The translations under genes and the position numbers were made by a program. From an uncultured Coriobacteriaceae bacterium (GTDB lineage: Bacteria; Actinomycetota; Coriobacteriia; Coriobacteriales; Atopobiaceae), in assembly GCA_948439405.1 (NCBI GenBank), contig CAOJNB010000001.1, positions 118,656-182,655 of the forward strand: a stretch of DNA of 64,000 bases, written 5' to 3'. Of the stretch, positions 1 through 10,477 are shown piece by piece; the stretch's first letter is position 1, and the number at the start of each line of letters is the position of its first letter. The notes beneath the pieces were generated by a model. That model did no database searches. It had not been told where the DNA came from and saw only the letters and a program-made list of their open reading frames with translations.

Positions 1-1084
1 GCTCCTCGACGATGTCGACCGGCAGGTCCATCCCGAAGCGCGCCATCAGCACGAGGCGCAGCACGGCCTCGCGCTCGGTGCCCGCGTGCAGCGTGGTGAG
101 CGACCCGTCGTGCCCCGTGTTCATCGCCTGCAGCATGTCGATGCACTCCGAGCCGCGGACCTCGCCCACGACGATCCTGTCGGGGCGCATGCGCAGCGCG
201 TTCTTGACGAGGTCGCGGATCGTGACCTCGCCGACCCCCTCGATCGAGGCGTCGCGCGACTCGAGGCGCACCACGTGCGGGTGGCTCTCGAAGCGCAGCT
301 CCGCGGAGTCCTCGATCGTCACGATGCGCTCGGAGTGCGGGATCTCGCTCGAGAGCGCGTTGAGCAGGGTCGTCTTGCCCGAGCCCGTGCCACCCGCGAC
401 CGCGACGTCGCAGCGCTGCGCCACGGCGGCCGCGAGCAGCCGCGCGTACCACGCGGGAAGCGAGCCCAGCGCGACGAGCTCCGAGAGCGTCGTGATGCGG
501 TCCGAGAACTTCCTGATCGTCACGACCGGGCCGTCGATCGCGACGGGGCTGATCACCGCGTTGACGCGGTCGCCGTTCGCGAGGCGGGCGTTGACGATCG
601 GGTTGCGCTCGTCGAGGCGCCGGCCCAGCGGGGCGATGATCCGGTCGACGACGGTGAGGATCTGCTCGGGCGTGTCGAACGCGCGCGGCGCCTGCAGGAG
701 CTCCCCGGCGCGCTCGTAGAACAGCGACGCGCAGCCGTTGACCATGACCTCCGAGACCCCGTCGTCGTCGAGCAGCGGCTGGATGGGTCCCAGCCCCGTC
801 ACCTCGTCGAGGACCTCGCCCACGAGCCGGGAGCGCTCCTCCGGCGCCAGCTCGGCGCCCTGCGTGGCGTTGAGGATCGCCTCGCAGCTCACCGCCAGCT
901 CCTGGCGGGCGCGGACGACGTCCTCGGAGTCCAGCATGGCTGCGACCGTCGCCAGGCCGAGCCGCTCGACGAGCTGGCGGCGCAGGGCCGTCCTCAGGCC
1001 GGCCATGCGCTCGGCCGCCTCCTCGCCCGCCTGTCGCGCGGCGGCGCCGCCCTCCTGCTCCCTCACGCGCTCGAGAAGGGACAC
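1..1084 (-). CDS. tadA: TadA/CpaF-type pilus assembly ATPase (partial, C-terminus outside window)
   Basis: This is the secretion ATPase that powers assembly of Flp/Tad pili at the inner membrane. The minus-strand reading frame shows a Walker A motif GGTGSGKTT (around 370-410) and, near the left edge, the segment LQAMNTGHDGSLTTLHAG typical of the Walker B/His-box part of type II/IV secretion ATPases. The start is GTG at 1082-1084, directly after the stop of the upstream tadZ-like gene, whose last codons carry the ribosome binding site GGAGGTGA. About 361 codons are visible. The C-terminus lies beyond base 1. TadB and TadC would be expected next, outside the window. Confidence 0.93.
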   Translation of the reverse strand, partial: MSLLERVREQEGGAAARQAGEEAAERMAGLRTALRRQLVERLGLATVAAMLDSEDVVRARQELAVSCEAILNATQGAELAPEERSRLVGEVLDEVTGLGPIQPLLDDDGVSEVMVNGCASLFYERAGELLQAPRAFDTPEQILTVVDRIIAPLGRRLDERNPIVNARLANGDRVNAVISPVAIDGPVVTIRKFSDRITTLSELVALGSLPAWYARLLAAAVAQRCDVAVAGGTGSGKTTLLNALSSEIPHSERIVTIEDSAELRFESHPHVVRLESRDASIEGVGEVTIRDLVKNALRMRPDRIVVGEVRGSECIDMLQAMNTGHDGSLTTLHAGTEREAVLRLVLMARFGMDLPVDIVEE

Positions 1085-2350
1085 CTACCTCACCTCCAGA
1101 AGACGTCTGATCAGGCCGCGACGCGGGCTCCGCTCGGCGTCCCCGAGGGCTCGCCCGGCCTCCTCCGCGTCAGGAAGCCGACCCATCTCGCTCAGGATCG
1201 CGGCAAGCATCGAGGCCGCCGAGCGCACGAGGTCGTCGTCGGTCCCCGCGAGCTCGGCGAGCCCGCCGGGTCCGGGCGGCGAGGAGAGGTCGGCCGCGCT
1301 CGCGAGCATGCGGAAGGAGCGGGCGGTCTCGAGCCCCGAGGCGCCTCTGAACAGGCTCTCGTCCTCGGCGTCCCGCCAGTCGCAGAAGCTCATCACCCGC
1401 GAGATCCTCGTCCGCTCGACTCCCAGGCGCACCGCGAGCGAGGCGGTCCGCGCCATCGGCGCCACGCTCCCGCGCCCGTCGCGCGCGACGACCAGGAGGC
1501 GGTCGCAGGCCTGGACCGCCTGGGCCACGGCGTCCGTGAAGGTCGTCGAGGCGTCCGCCACCACGAGGTCGTGGTGGCGCGCGAGGACGTCGACGACGCG
1601 GCCGACGCGCCACCCGAGCGTCTCGGCGAGCTCGGGACGCGCGCAGGGCCCCCACAGCCCGAGCCCCTCGTCGACGCGCACGCCCGCGCCGAGCACGTCC
1701 CCGTCCGAGAGCACCCGCGACTCCGCGAGGCGGGCGAGGTCCGAGCCGCCCGGCAGCCCGAGCCAGGCGAAGGCGTTGCCCGAGCACAGGTCCAGGTCGC
1801 AGACGGCGACGCTGAGGCCCCACCTCCTCGCGACGAGCGCGAGCAGGCACGACAGGCACGTCTTGCCGACGCCTCCCCTCCCCGAGACGAGGCACAGCAC
1901 GACACCCCTCCCCCTCGCCGGGCGCGCGGGACGCGGGGCCGGCAGGGCCGCGACCGCCGCGGCGACCTCGTCCGGCTCCTCGATGTCGGCGACCTCGCCG
2001 AAAGGCGGGACGGCAGGGGGCTCGACGAGCTGGTCGGGCGTGAGGACGCGGGACACGCCAGCGCGCTCGGCGCGCGAGCGCAGCGAGCCCGACGCCGCCT
2101 CGCTCACGAGGACGACCTCGGCGGCGTGTCCGTCACGTGCGAGCGCTGCGGCCAGGTTCACGGCCTCCATCCCCCCGACGGGCGCCCACACGAGCGCCGC
2201 AGCCTCGCCCGGGGGCTCCGCGAGCATGAGGCGGCGCATCTCGCGGGCGTCCGCGACGCACCTCTCCCCGCCGTCGGCGCCGAGGACGCGGAGCGCCTCC
2301 CCGACCCGGTCCCCCGCACCCTCCGGGGCGCACGCGAGCCATCTCGTCAC
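1085..2350 (-). CDS. tadZ: TadZ/CpaE-like pilus localisation ATPase
   Basis: This 421-residue protein belongs to the ParA/MinD-like branch used to position Tad pili at the pole. Residues 1-115 look like a degenerate receiver-type domain. An ATPase domain follows, with Walker A GRGGVGKT at residues 157-164 and the downstream segment VAVCDLDL. Typical ParA proteins carry KGG at the first position of this motif and here it is RGG, so the signature lysine is replaced. Atypical ATPase motifs are known in the TadZ family. The GTG start overlaps the stop of the cpaB-like gene by 4 bp (GTGA), and its own stop abuts the tadA start, so the three genes are translationally coupled. Family assignment is firm; the polar-localisation role is inferred from the family. 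Confidence 0.85.
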   Translation of the reverse strand: MTRWLACAPEGAGDRVGEALRVLGADGGERCVADAREMRRLMLAEPPGEAAALVWAPVGGMEAVNLAAALARDGHAAEVVLVSEAASGSLRSRAERAGVSRVLTPDQLVEPPAVPPFGEVADIEEPDEVAAAVAALPAPRPARPARGRGVVLCLVSGRGGVGKTCLSCLLALVARRWGLSVAVCDLDLCSGNAFAWLGLPGGSDLARLAESRVLSDGDVLGAGVRVDEGLGLWGPCARPELAETLGWRVGRVVDVLARHHDLVVADASTTFTDAVAQAVQACDRLLVVARDGRGSVAPMARTASLAVRLGVERTRISRVMSFCDWRDAEDESLFRGASGLETARSFRMLASAADLSSPPGPGGLAELAGTDDDLVRSAASMLAAILSEMGRLPDAEEAGRALGDAERSPRRGLIRRLLEVR

Positions 2351-3057
2351 CGCTCTCCCTCCTCCGTGTCGACGGGCTCCACCTCGTCCGGCGCGGCCCC
2401 CTCCCGCGGGTCCGGGACTGACTCGACGTCCTCGGCGGGAATCACCACCCGCAGCTCGCCGGCGTCGCTCGCCGCGAGCACGTCCGCCACCTCCTCGGGC
2501 CTCACGGCGACGGAGACCGTCCGCCCGCCCGCCGCGAGCCCCGTCTGCGCGACGGGCACGGAGAGGACGACCATGTCGGCCGAGACCACCCGCGAGTCGC
2601 CGTCGCCGACCCGGTAGGCCACCACGTGGGCCCCGATCGTCACGTTCGAGGGGACGCCGAGCTCCTCGGTCATGGGGACGACGAGGGCGACGCACCCCGA
2701 GGGGACGTCGGCGGACTCGCTCGCGTCGCGGAAGTTCACCTGCGTGAGCGGCGCGCCCTGCGCGGCCGGCTCGGTCACGGTCGCGCCGACGACCTCGTCG
2801 CGATCCGTCACCGCGCCGACGGGCGCCAGGTCCGCGAGCCACTCGCGCACCTCGACGTCCTCGGCGGCGACGACCTCGCCCGCCTCGAGGGTCCGCTCCG
2901 CCACGACGAGGTCCACCACCTCGCCCCCGTAGCGGGCGAGCATCTCCGAGCGCTCCCGCTCGGCCTCGGAGCGGACGCCGCGGGCGTACAGGAGGAACGC
3001 CACGCCCACGACGAGGGCGGCGAGTGCCGCTGCCACGATGCGCAGCCTCCGTCCCAT
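2347..3057 (-). CDS. cpaB: CpaB/RcpC-like pilus assembly protein with SAF domain
   Basis: This 236-residue protein has one N-terminal membrane segment (about residues 7-25, VAAALAALVVGVAFLLYA) followed by a SAF-like domain (about 50-110: VVAERTLEAGEVV, then the DVEVREW strand) and a second beta-rich domain. This is the layout of CpaB/RcpC, a periplasmic/extracytoplasmic component of Tad secretion. The C-terminal 25 residues are acidic and proline-rich. ATG is preceded by GGGAGGGGGG. It is the first visible gene of the tad run and overlaps tadZ by 4 bp. The next gene upstream, rsgA, lies across a 206-bp gap with a terminator-like hairpin, so this run probably has its own promoter between 3058 and 3190. 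Confidence 0.82.
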   Translation of the reverse strand: MGRRLRIVAAALAALVVGVAFLLYARGVRSEAERERSEMLARYGGEVVDLVVAERTLEAGEVVAAEDVEVREWLADLAPVGAVTDRDEVVGATVTEPAAQGAPLTQVNFRDASESADVPSGCVALVVPMTEELGVPSNVTIGAHVVAYRVGDGDSRVVSADMVVLSVPVAQTGLAAGGRTVSVAVRPEEVADVLAASDAGELRVVIPAEDVESVPDPREGAAPDEVEPVDTEEGER

Positions 3058-3193
3058 GCGACCCCCCTCCCGCGGCCGGACCCTCCCTCGGGAACGATTC
3101 TGCGGAGGCGGGGTGCCGCGCGCAGCGTGGCCGCCGAAGTCGCGAGGCGCGCGCCGACGGGTCGCCGACGGGGCGCCGACGCCGCACGGGAAA

Positions 3194-3225
3194 GCCCCCG
3201 CCGGCGCGCTCGCGCGGGCGGGGGC
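3194..3225 (-). terminator. Putative rho-independent terminator of rsgA
   Basis: A strong GC hairpin has arms GCCCCCGCC and GGCGGGGGC. Read on the minus strand it is followed by a short T run (GGGGGCTTTCCCG). It sits 38 bp after the rsgA stop, separating rsgA from the tad genes. The T tract is short, so efficiency is uncertain. Confidence 0.55.
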
Positions 3226-3263
3226 GGAATCGGACGTGGGACGGGACGGATCTCCCGGCTCCG

Positions 3264-4433
3264 CTAGATCACCACATCGGGGGCGAGGCCCTCGGAGCTC
3301 TCGCGCATCTCGCGGGCAAGGGAGAGGTAGGCATCGAGCCGGGCCTCGGGGAACGCCCCCGCGGCGAGAGCCGCGCGCACGCCGCAGCCCGGCTCGCCCG
3401 TGTGCGTGCAGTCGCGGAACCGGCACGCGCGCGCCGCCTCGGCGACGTCCGGGAACGCCTTGGCGAGGCCTCGCTCGTGGCCCACGAGCGGCAGGCTGCG
3501 CAGGCCCGGCTCGTCGACGACCACGCCGGCGCCGGCGAGCCTCACCATCCGGCGCGACACGGTCGTGTGCCTGCCGGCGTCGTCGGAGGCGCGCACCCCG
3601 CCGACCTCGAGCACGTCCTCGCCGAACAAGGCGTTGAGCAGGGTGGACTTGCCGGCGCCGGACTCGCCGAGCATGATGGCCACGCGACCCTCGGGCACGA
3701 GGGCGCGCACCTCGGCGACGCCCCAGCCCGCGCCGGCCCCCCGGGCGGCCCCGGCATAGCCCTCCCGCTCCTCCGCCGCCGTGCACGTGACCGGCACGGA
3801 GCCTCCCAGCACCTCGCGGACGAGGGCGACCTGGCCGGCCAGCCAGGCGGCGTCGGGGCAGCGGTCGGCCTTCGTGAGCACCACGGCGGCCTCGGCCCCG
3901 CAGTCGAGGGCGACCACGACTGAGCGCGCGATGCGGTCCACGAGGACCTCACGGCGCGAGAGGGGCTGCGCGACGAGGACGACGTCCACGTTGGCGGCGA
4001 GCGTCTGGTGCTCTCCGCGCGGGCCGCCGCGCCAGCGGGCGATGTCGCTCCTGCGCGGGAGGACCCCCTCGAGCAGCAGGCCGGCGTCGTGGCCCTCCGT
4101 GGCCCGGCACACGACCCAGTCCCCCACCGCGGCGCGGGCGTCCGTCTTGAGCGATGAGAGCCCCTGCCCGTACTCGCAGCGCAGCGTCGCGCGCTCGGTT
4201 GCCACGACGGGGTAGCCGCGGTCGAGCCTCACCACGCAGCCGAGCACGGGCTCGCCGGGCAGCGAGGCGTCGCCCTCGAGGCGCGCCGCCTGGCGGGCGA
4301 AGGCGTCGAGCTGCTCGGGCGAGGGGGAGAGGTCGGAGAAGGACGGGAGGCCTGCCAGGCGCAACGGCCCGAGGGCCGCCCCCCGGTCGGGGACGGCCCT
4401 CGGCTTGCGGTTCCTGGTGCGGGAGCGCGCCAC
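3264..4433 (-). CDS. rsgA: Ribosome small-subunit-dependent GTPase A
   Basis: This circularly permuted GTPase assists late 30S subunit maturation. The 389-residue protein has an N-terminal OB-like region and then the motifs in the diagnostic permuted order: G4-like TKAD, then P-loop GESGAGKST, then G3-like DEPGLRSLP. A C-terminal zinc-knuckle (CRFRDCTHTGEPGC) completes the family signature. Two motif positions are off-consensus (TKAD for NKxD, DEPG for DTPG), but the architecture is unmistakable. The N-terminal 20 residues are basic. The start is GTG with GAGGAC upstream, 3 bp after the stop of the P-type ATPase gene, so the two are probably co-transcribed. Confidence 0.93.
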   Translation of the reverse strand: MARSRTRNRKPRAVPDRGAALGPLRLAGLPSFSDLSPSPEQLDAFARQAARLEGDASLPGEPVLGCVVRLDRGYPVVATERATLRCEYGQGLSSLKTDARAAVGDWVVCRATEGHDAGLLLEGVLPRRSDIARWRGGPRGEHQTLAANVDVVLVAQPLSRREVLVDRIARSVVVALDCGAEAAVVLTKADRCPDAAWLAGQVALVREVLGGSVPVTCTAAEEREGYAGAARGAGAGWGVAEVRALVPEGRVAIMLGESGAGKSTLLNALFGEDVLEVGGVRASDDAGRHTTVSRRMVRLAGAGVVVDEPGLRSLPLVGHERGLAKAFPDVAEAARACRFRDCTHTGEPGCGVRAALAAGAFPEARLDAYLSLAREMRESSEGLAPDVVI

Positions 4434-4436
4434 GTG

Positions 4437-7112
<2,676 letters not shown>

Positions 7113-7459
7113 GTGGGTTGTTTCCCTCCCCTGGGAATGCGTGACCGACGCATGGTTGATGCCCGATCGTAATTCCTCGAGAAGCGAGGCAAGGGCTCAT
7201 CAAGTCTGGCCGTCGGACCCCTTGATGGCTAGAAGCACCAATCATACTACCCGAGGCAGGCGACGCCCGGGGTCGAGGCCCGCGAGGAAGGCATTCCGAA
7301 CGCCTCTTACAAATGTTTGTGGGGGCTGTGGTTCCGGTTTCGGAAGCGTGTCGCCCGTTTGATTCGACCCCTCGCGCATGATTCAATGAACTCGGGAAAT
7401 AACAGCGTCTGTGGGCAAACGGTCCCGGACGTTCGGCAAACGGAAGCAGAGGGGAACAC
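7113..7459. other. Divergent intergenic region between the cation ATPase and pyk
   Basis: No coding gene was found in these 347 bp. The region is less GC-rich than its surroundings, consistent with two divergent promoters. It contains a 7-bp perfect inverted repeat (CATCAAG at 7198-7204, CTTGATG at 7221-7227) about 85 bp upstream of the ATPase start, and a short hairpin CCTCG-AGAAG-CGAGG next to it. A candidate pyk promoter lies at 7359-7387. Confidence 0.5.
7359..7387 (+). promoter_or_regulatory. Candidate promoter of pyk
   Basis: TTGATT (7359-7364) and TTCAAT (7382-7387) are separated by 17 bp, in an AT-richer stretch about 75 bp upstream of the pyk start. The -10 matches 4 of 6 consensus positions. 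Confidence 0.35.
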
Positions 7460-8905
7460 GTGTTTACTGGCAAGAAGACCAAGATCGTCTGCACCATGGG
7501 CCCGGCCACGGAGGACGAGGACGTCCTCCGCGAGCTCATCCGCAGCGGCATGAACGTCGCCCGCTTCAACTTCTCCCACGGATCCCACGAGTACCACAAG
7601 GCCGGCTTCGAGCGCGTCCGCAGGGTCGCCGCGGAGCTCGGCGCCAACGTCGCCATCCTGCTCGACACCAAGGGCCCCGAGGTCCGCACCGGCAACCTCG
7701 AGGGCCACGAGCCCGTCGAGCTCGTCACCGACTCCCGCGTCGTCGTCACCATCGACGACGACGTCGTCGGCACCGCCGAGCGCTTCTCGATCGACTACAA
7801 GGACATGGTCACCGACGTCACCCGCGGCTCGATCATCCTCGTCGACGACGGCCTGATCGAGCTCGAGGTCGAGTCCGTCGAGGGCAACGACATCCACTGC
7901 CGCGTCAACAACGGCGGCATGCTCGGCGAGCACAAGGGCGTCAACGTCCCGAACGCGACGCTCAACCTCCCGGCCGTCACCGAGCAGGACCGCCGCGACC
8001 TCATCTTCGGCTGCGAGTGCGGCGTCGACGCCGTGGCGGCCTCCTTCATCCGCGACGCCGCCGGCGTCGAGGAGATCCGCGAGCTGCTGCGCGACCACGG
8101 CGGCGACCGCATCTCCGTCTACTCCAAGATCGAGTGCGCCGCCGGCATCAAGAACTTCGACGAGATCCTCGAGGCCTCCTCGGGCATCATGGTCGCCCGC
8201 GGCGACCTCGGCGTCGAGGTCCCGGCCGCCCAGGTCCCGCACCTGCAGAAGATCATGATCGAGAAGTGCAACCGCGTCTACAAGCCGGTCATCACCGCCA
8301 CCCAGATGCTCGACTCCATGATCCGCAACCCGCGCCCGACCCGCGCCGAGTGCACCGACGTCGCCAACGCCATCTACGACGGCACCGACTGCGTCATGCT
8401 CTCCGGCGAGACGGCCGCCGGCTCCTACCCGGTCGAGGCCGTCCAGATGATGACCTCCATCTGCCTGGAGACCGAGAAGTACGTCCACGAGCGCGATGAG
8501 TACATCGAGCGCGGCGGCGTGCGCAACGTGAACGGCTCGGTGGGCTTCGCCGCCTCCCAGATCGCCAACCGCGTCAACGCCAAGGCGATCCTGTGCCCGA
8601 CCAACACCGGCCGCACCGCGCGCCTCATCTCCAAGTATCGCCCGCACGAGAACATCCTCGCCACCTCCCCCTCCCCCAAGACGGTGCGCAAGTGCTGCTT
8701 CTACTGGGGGGTCGACGCCTGGCTGGTCGAGGAGCAGCCGACGATGTCGACCACCATCAACGCGGCGATCGCCAACGCCAAGGAGCAGAACATCGTCGAG
8801 GAGGACGACCTCGTCGTCGTGACCGCCGGCGACGCCTCCACCTCGCCCAAGCAGGGCACCTACACCACCTCCACGAACCTCGTGATGGTGGCCCAGGTCC
8901 ACTAG
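7460..8905 (+). CDS. pyk: Pyruvate kinase
   Basis: This is the glycolytic enzyme converting phosphoenolpyruvate and ADP to pyruvate and ATP in the cytosol. The 481-residue length fits a classic bacterial PykF-type enzyme without the extra C-terminal PEP-utiliser domain. Visible motifs are TKIVCTMGPAT at the N-terminus, NVARFNFSHG, LLDTKGPEVRTG, the active-site region KIECAAGIKNFDEIL with MVARGDLGVE, and DCVMLSGETAAGSYP. The start is GTG with AGAGGGGAA upstream. Codon use is extremely biased to C-ending codons, as expected for a highly expressed gene. It is monocistronic, ending in a strong hairpin terminator. Confidence 0.97.
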   Translation: MFTGKKTKIVCTMGPATEDEDVLRELIRSGMNVARFNFSHGSHEYHKAGFERVRRVAAELGANVAILLDTKGPEVRTGNLEGHEPVELVTDSRVVVTIDDDVVGTAERFSIDYKDMVTDVTRGSIILVDDGLIELEVESVEGNDIHCRVNNGGMLGEHKGVNVPNATLNLPAVTEQDRRDLIFGCECGVDAVAASFIRDAAGVEEIRELLRDHGGDRISVYSKIECAAGIKNFDEILEASSGIMVARGDLGVEVPAAQVPHLQKIMIEKCNRVYKPVITATQMLDSMIRNPRPTRAECTDVANAIYDGTDCVMLSGETAAGSYPVEAVQMMTSICLETEKYVHERDEYIERGGVRNVNGSVGFAASQIANRVNAKAILCPTNTGRTARLISKYRPHENILATSPSPKTVRKCCFYWGVDAWLVEEQPTMSTTINAAIANAKEQNIVEEDDLVVVTAGDASTSPKQGTYTTSTNLVMVAQVH

Positions 8906-8928
8906 CGCCCGCACCGCGGCGACCCCAG

Positions 8929-8960
8929 AGCCCCCGGCCCGCCCGCGCGGACCGGGGGCT
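8929..8960 (+). terminator. Rho-independent terminator of pyk
   Basis: Perfect 9-bp arms AGCCCCCGG and CCGGGGGCT flank a GC-rich loop and are followed by CCCCTT. It begins 23 bp after the pyk stop. Confidence 0.7.
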
Positions 8961-8969
8961 CCCCTTGTG

Positions 8970-9003
8970 CGCGCATATAGTCCTATTTCGTACTATATGC
9001 GCG
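8970..9003. promoter_or_regulatory. Perfect 12-bp inverted repeat, probable operator upstream of the first MFS gene
   Basis: CGCGCATATAGT (8970-8981) and ACTATATGCGCG (8992-9003) form a perfect inverted repeat with a 10-nt spacer. The core is AT-rich in otherwise GC-rich DNA. A candidate -10, TACACT, lies at 9015-9020, so the right arm would cover the -35 region. This placement suits a dimeric repressor or activator. No regulator gene is adjacent, so the binding protein is unknown. Confidence 0.6.
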
Positions 9004-9014
9004 GGGGCATGCGC

Positions 9015-9020
9015 TACACT
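9015..9020 (+). promoter_or_regulatory. Candidate -10 element for the first MFS gene
   Basis: TACACT lies 30 bp upstream of the ATG. The same hexamer occurs at 44948-44953 before the UspA gene. No clear -35 is visible, but the position is occupied by the inverted repeat at 8992-9003, so activation or repression there is plausible. Confidence 0.35.
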
Positions 9021-9050
9021 GCGGGCGTAGCCGACGCGAGGAGGACGACC

Positions 9051-10253
9051 ATGGCGCACGAGGCCCGCACCATCCGCACCAGGGGGGCGATGCCGAGGTA
9101 CTGCCTGCAGAACATCGCCGCGCAGGCGGCCTTCACCCCCGTCACCATGGCCGCGTCCTTCATGATCGGGCGCGACATCTCGAGCTCGGCGGCGGGCGTC
9201 GCGCTCGCGGTGGGCAACGTCCTGGCGCTCGCCGTCCAGCCGTGGGTCTCCTCCACCGCCGACGGGCGCCGCGGGCTCACAATCGCCCAGCTCAGCCTCG
9301 GCGCGAGCCTCGGTTCCCTCGTCGCGTTCGCCGGCGGGCTCCTCTCGCCGGGGCCCGTGCTCACGATGCTCTTCGTCGTGCTGCTCTACATGTTCTTCCA
9401 GAACCTGCTCGCGCTGGTCAACAGCGTCTCCGTCTACTACATCAACCGCGGGGCGAGGATCAACTACGGCGTCGCCCGCGGGCTGGGGTCCGCGTCCTAC
9501 GCCTGCGTGGCCGCCGTCATCGGCGTCGCGGCCGAGCGCTTCGGCCCGAACGCCTACTTCCTGATCGGCGCCGTCCTCTCCGCCGTCGTCGCGCTCGCGA
9601 TGATGCTGCTTCCCACCCCGAAGGACGTCCCGTCGCTGCGCGAGGAGGACGCCGGGGACGAGGGGCGCGACGTCTCCTACGGGGAGTTCCTGCGCGGCAA
9701 CCGCAAGTTCCTCCTGCTCATGCTCGGCACGAGCATGGCGTTCATCATGGAGAGCGCGGTGGGCACCTACGCCCTGCCCATCGTCGAGTCCGTGGGCGGC
9801 GGGCACGCGGAGATGGGCTTCGCGATGGCGCTCCAGGCGATCCTCGAGCTTCCCGGCATGTGGGGCTACGACCTGCTCGAGCGGCGCTTTAGGACGTCGT
9901 CGCTGCTCATCTTCGCGACCCTCATGTACGCCGTGAAGGGGCTCGCGTTCTGCGTCGCGACCGACATCGCCATGGTCTACGTCGCCTACGGCTTCCAGAT
10001 GGTCAGCTTCAGCATCTGGACGCCGGCCTCGATCAGCTACGCCAACAAGTTCTTCCGCGAGGGCAACAAGAACAAGGCGATCGGCCTGTTCTCGCTCGTC
10101 TTCTCGATCGCGGGCGTCGTCGCCTCGCCGCTGGCGGGCCTCGTCATCGACGGCTTCGGCGTCACCGCCATGCTCGTGAGCGTGACCGTCGTCGCGGCGG
10201 TCGGGTGCGTGCTCGCGCGCATGGGCCTGGAGCGCGAGGGGAGCGCCTCCTAG
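9051..10253 (+). CDS. MFS permease, paralog 1 of 4
   Basis: This 400-residue polytopic membrane protein has about 11-12 hydrophobic segments. The segment INRGARINYGVARGLGSASYA at about residues 125-145 resembles the TM4-TM5 region of LacY-like/MFS_1_like transporters (R..GS motif). PTPKDVP marks the central cytoplasmic loop, and YANKFFREGNKNKA lies in the second half. A solute:proton symporter role is the family expectation; the substrate is not readable from sequence. ATG at 9051 is chosen over upstream in-frame starts because AGGAGG precedes it and conservation with the neighbouring paralogs begins at its RTRGAMPRYCLQN segment. It is most similar to paralog 2, nearly collinear throughout. 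Confidence 0.85.
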   Translation: MAHEARTIRTRGAMPRYCLQNIAAQAAFTPVTMAASFMIGRDISSSAAGVALAVGNVLALAVQPWVSSTADGRRGLTIAQLSLGASLGSLVAFAGGLLSPGPVLTMLFVVLLYMFFQNLLALVNSVSVYYINRGARINYGVARGLGSASYACVAAVIGVAAERFGPNAYFLIGAVLSAVVALAMMLLPTPKDVPSLREEDAGDEGRDVSYGEFLRGNRKFLLLMLGTSMAFIMESAVGTYALPIVESVGGGHAEMGFAMALQAILELPGMWGYDLLERRFRTSSLLIFATLMYAVKGLAFCVATDIAMVYVAYGFQMVSFSIWTPASISYANKFFREGNKNKAIGLFSLVFSIAGVVASPLAGLVIDGFGVTAMLVSVTVVAAVGCVLARMGLEREGSAS

Positions 10254-10344
10254 CAGGCACGCGAACGCCCTCGCTCGCCGGCGGATGCCCCTCCCCCGAG
10301 CCAAAATGTCATGAATTGTACTGTCGCTTGCGGCAACCCTCTGA

Positions 10345-10350
10345 TACAGT
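10345..10350 (+). promoter_or_regulatory. Candidate extended -10 promoter of MFS paralog 2
   Basis: TGATACAGT (TACAGT at 10345-10350, preceded by TG and one base) resembles an extended -10. Transcription from here would give a leader of about 120 nt before the ATG at 10478. Confidence 0.4.
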
Positions 10351-10394
10351 CTTTCCCGGAAGGGGAGCGCGCGGCACGGGAATTCGCCTGGCTT

Positions 10395-10430
10395 GACGGA
10401 CAGGGCCCTCGACCTGGGGCTTTGTCCGTC
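10395..10430 (+). promoter_or_regulatory. Hairpin in the leader of MFS paralog 2
   Basis: GACGGACA (10395-10402) pairs perfectly with TGTCCGTC (10423-10430). An inner GCCC/GGGC pairing extends the stem. It falls inside the predicted leader. No long T run follows, so it may be a regulatory or mRNA-stabilising structure rather than a terminator. Confidence 0.4.
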
Positions 10431-10477
10431 TTCTGCCTGTAGGGGGTCCTGCGCCGCGACGGCGCGAGGGAGGCCCG

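Noticed and set aside
86..2617. 843-residue plus-strand open frame over the tad genes
   Set aside because: Arg/Ala/His-rich composition with no motif. The opposite strand encodes recognisable TadA, TadZ and CpaB proteins with coupled starts.
8967..9050. Longer N-terminus of the first MFS permease
   Set aside because: It would translate through the inverted repeat and candidate -10. The start at 9051 has AGGAGG and aligns with the paralogs.
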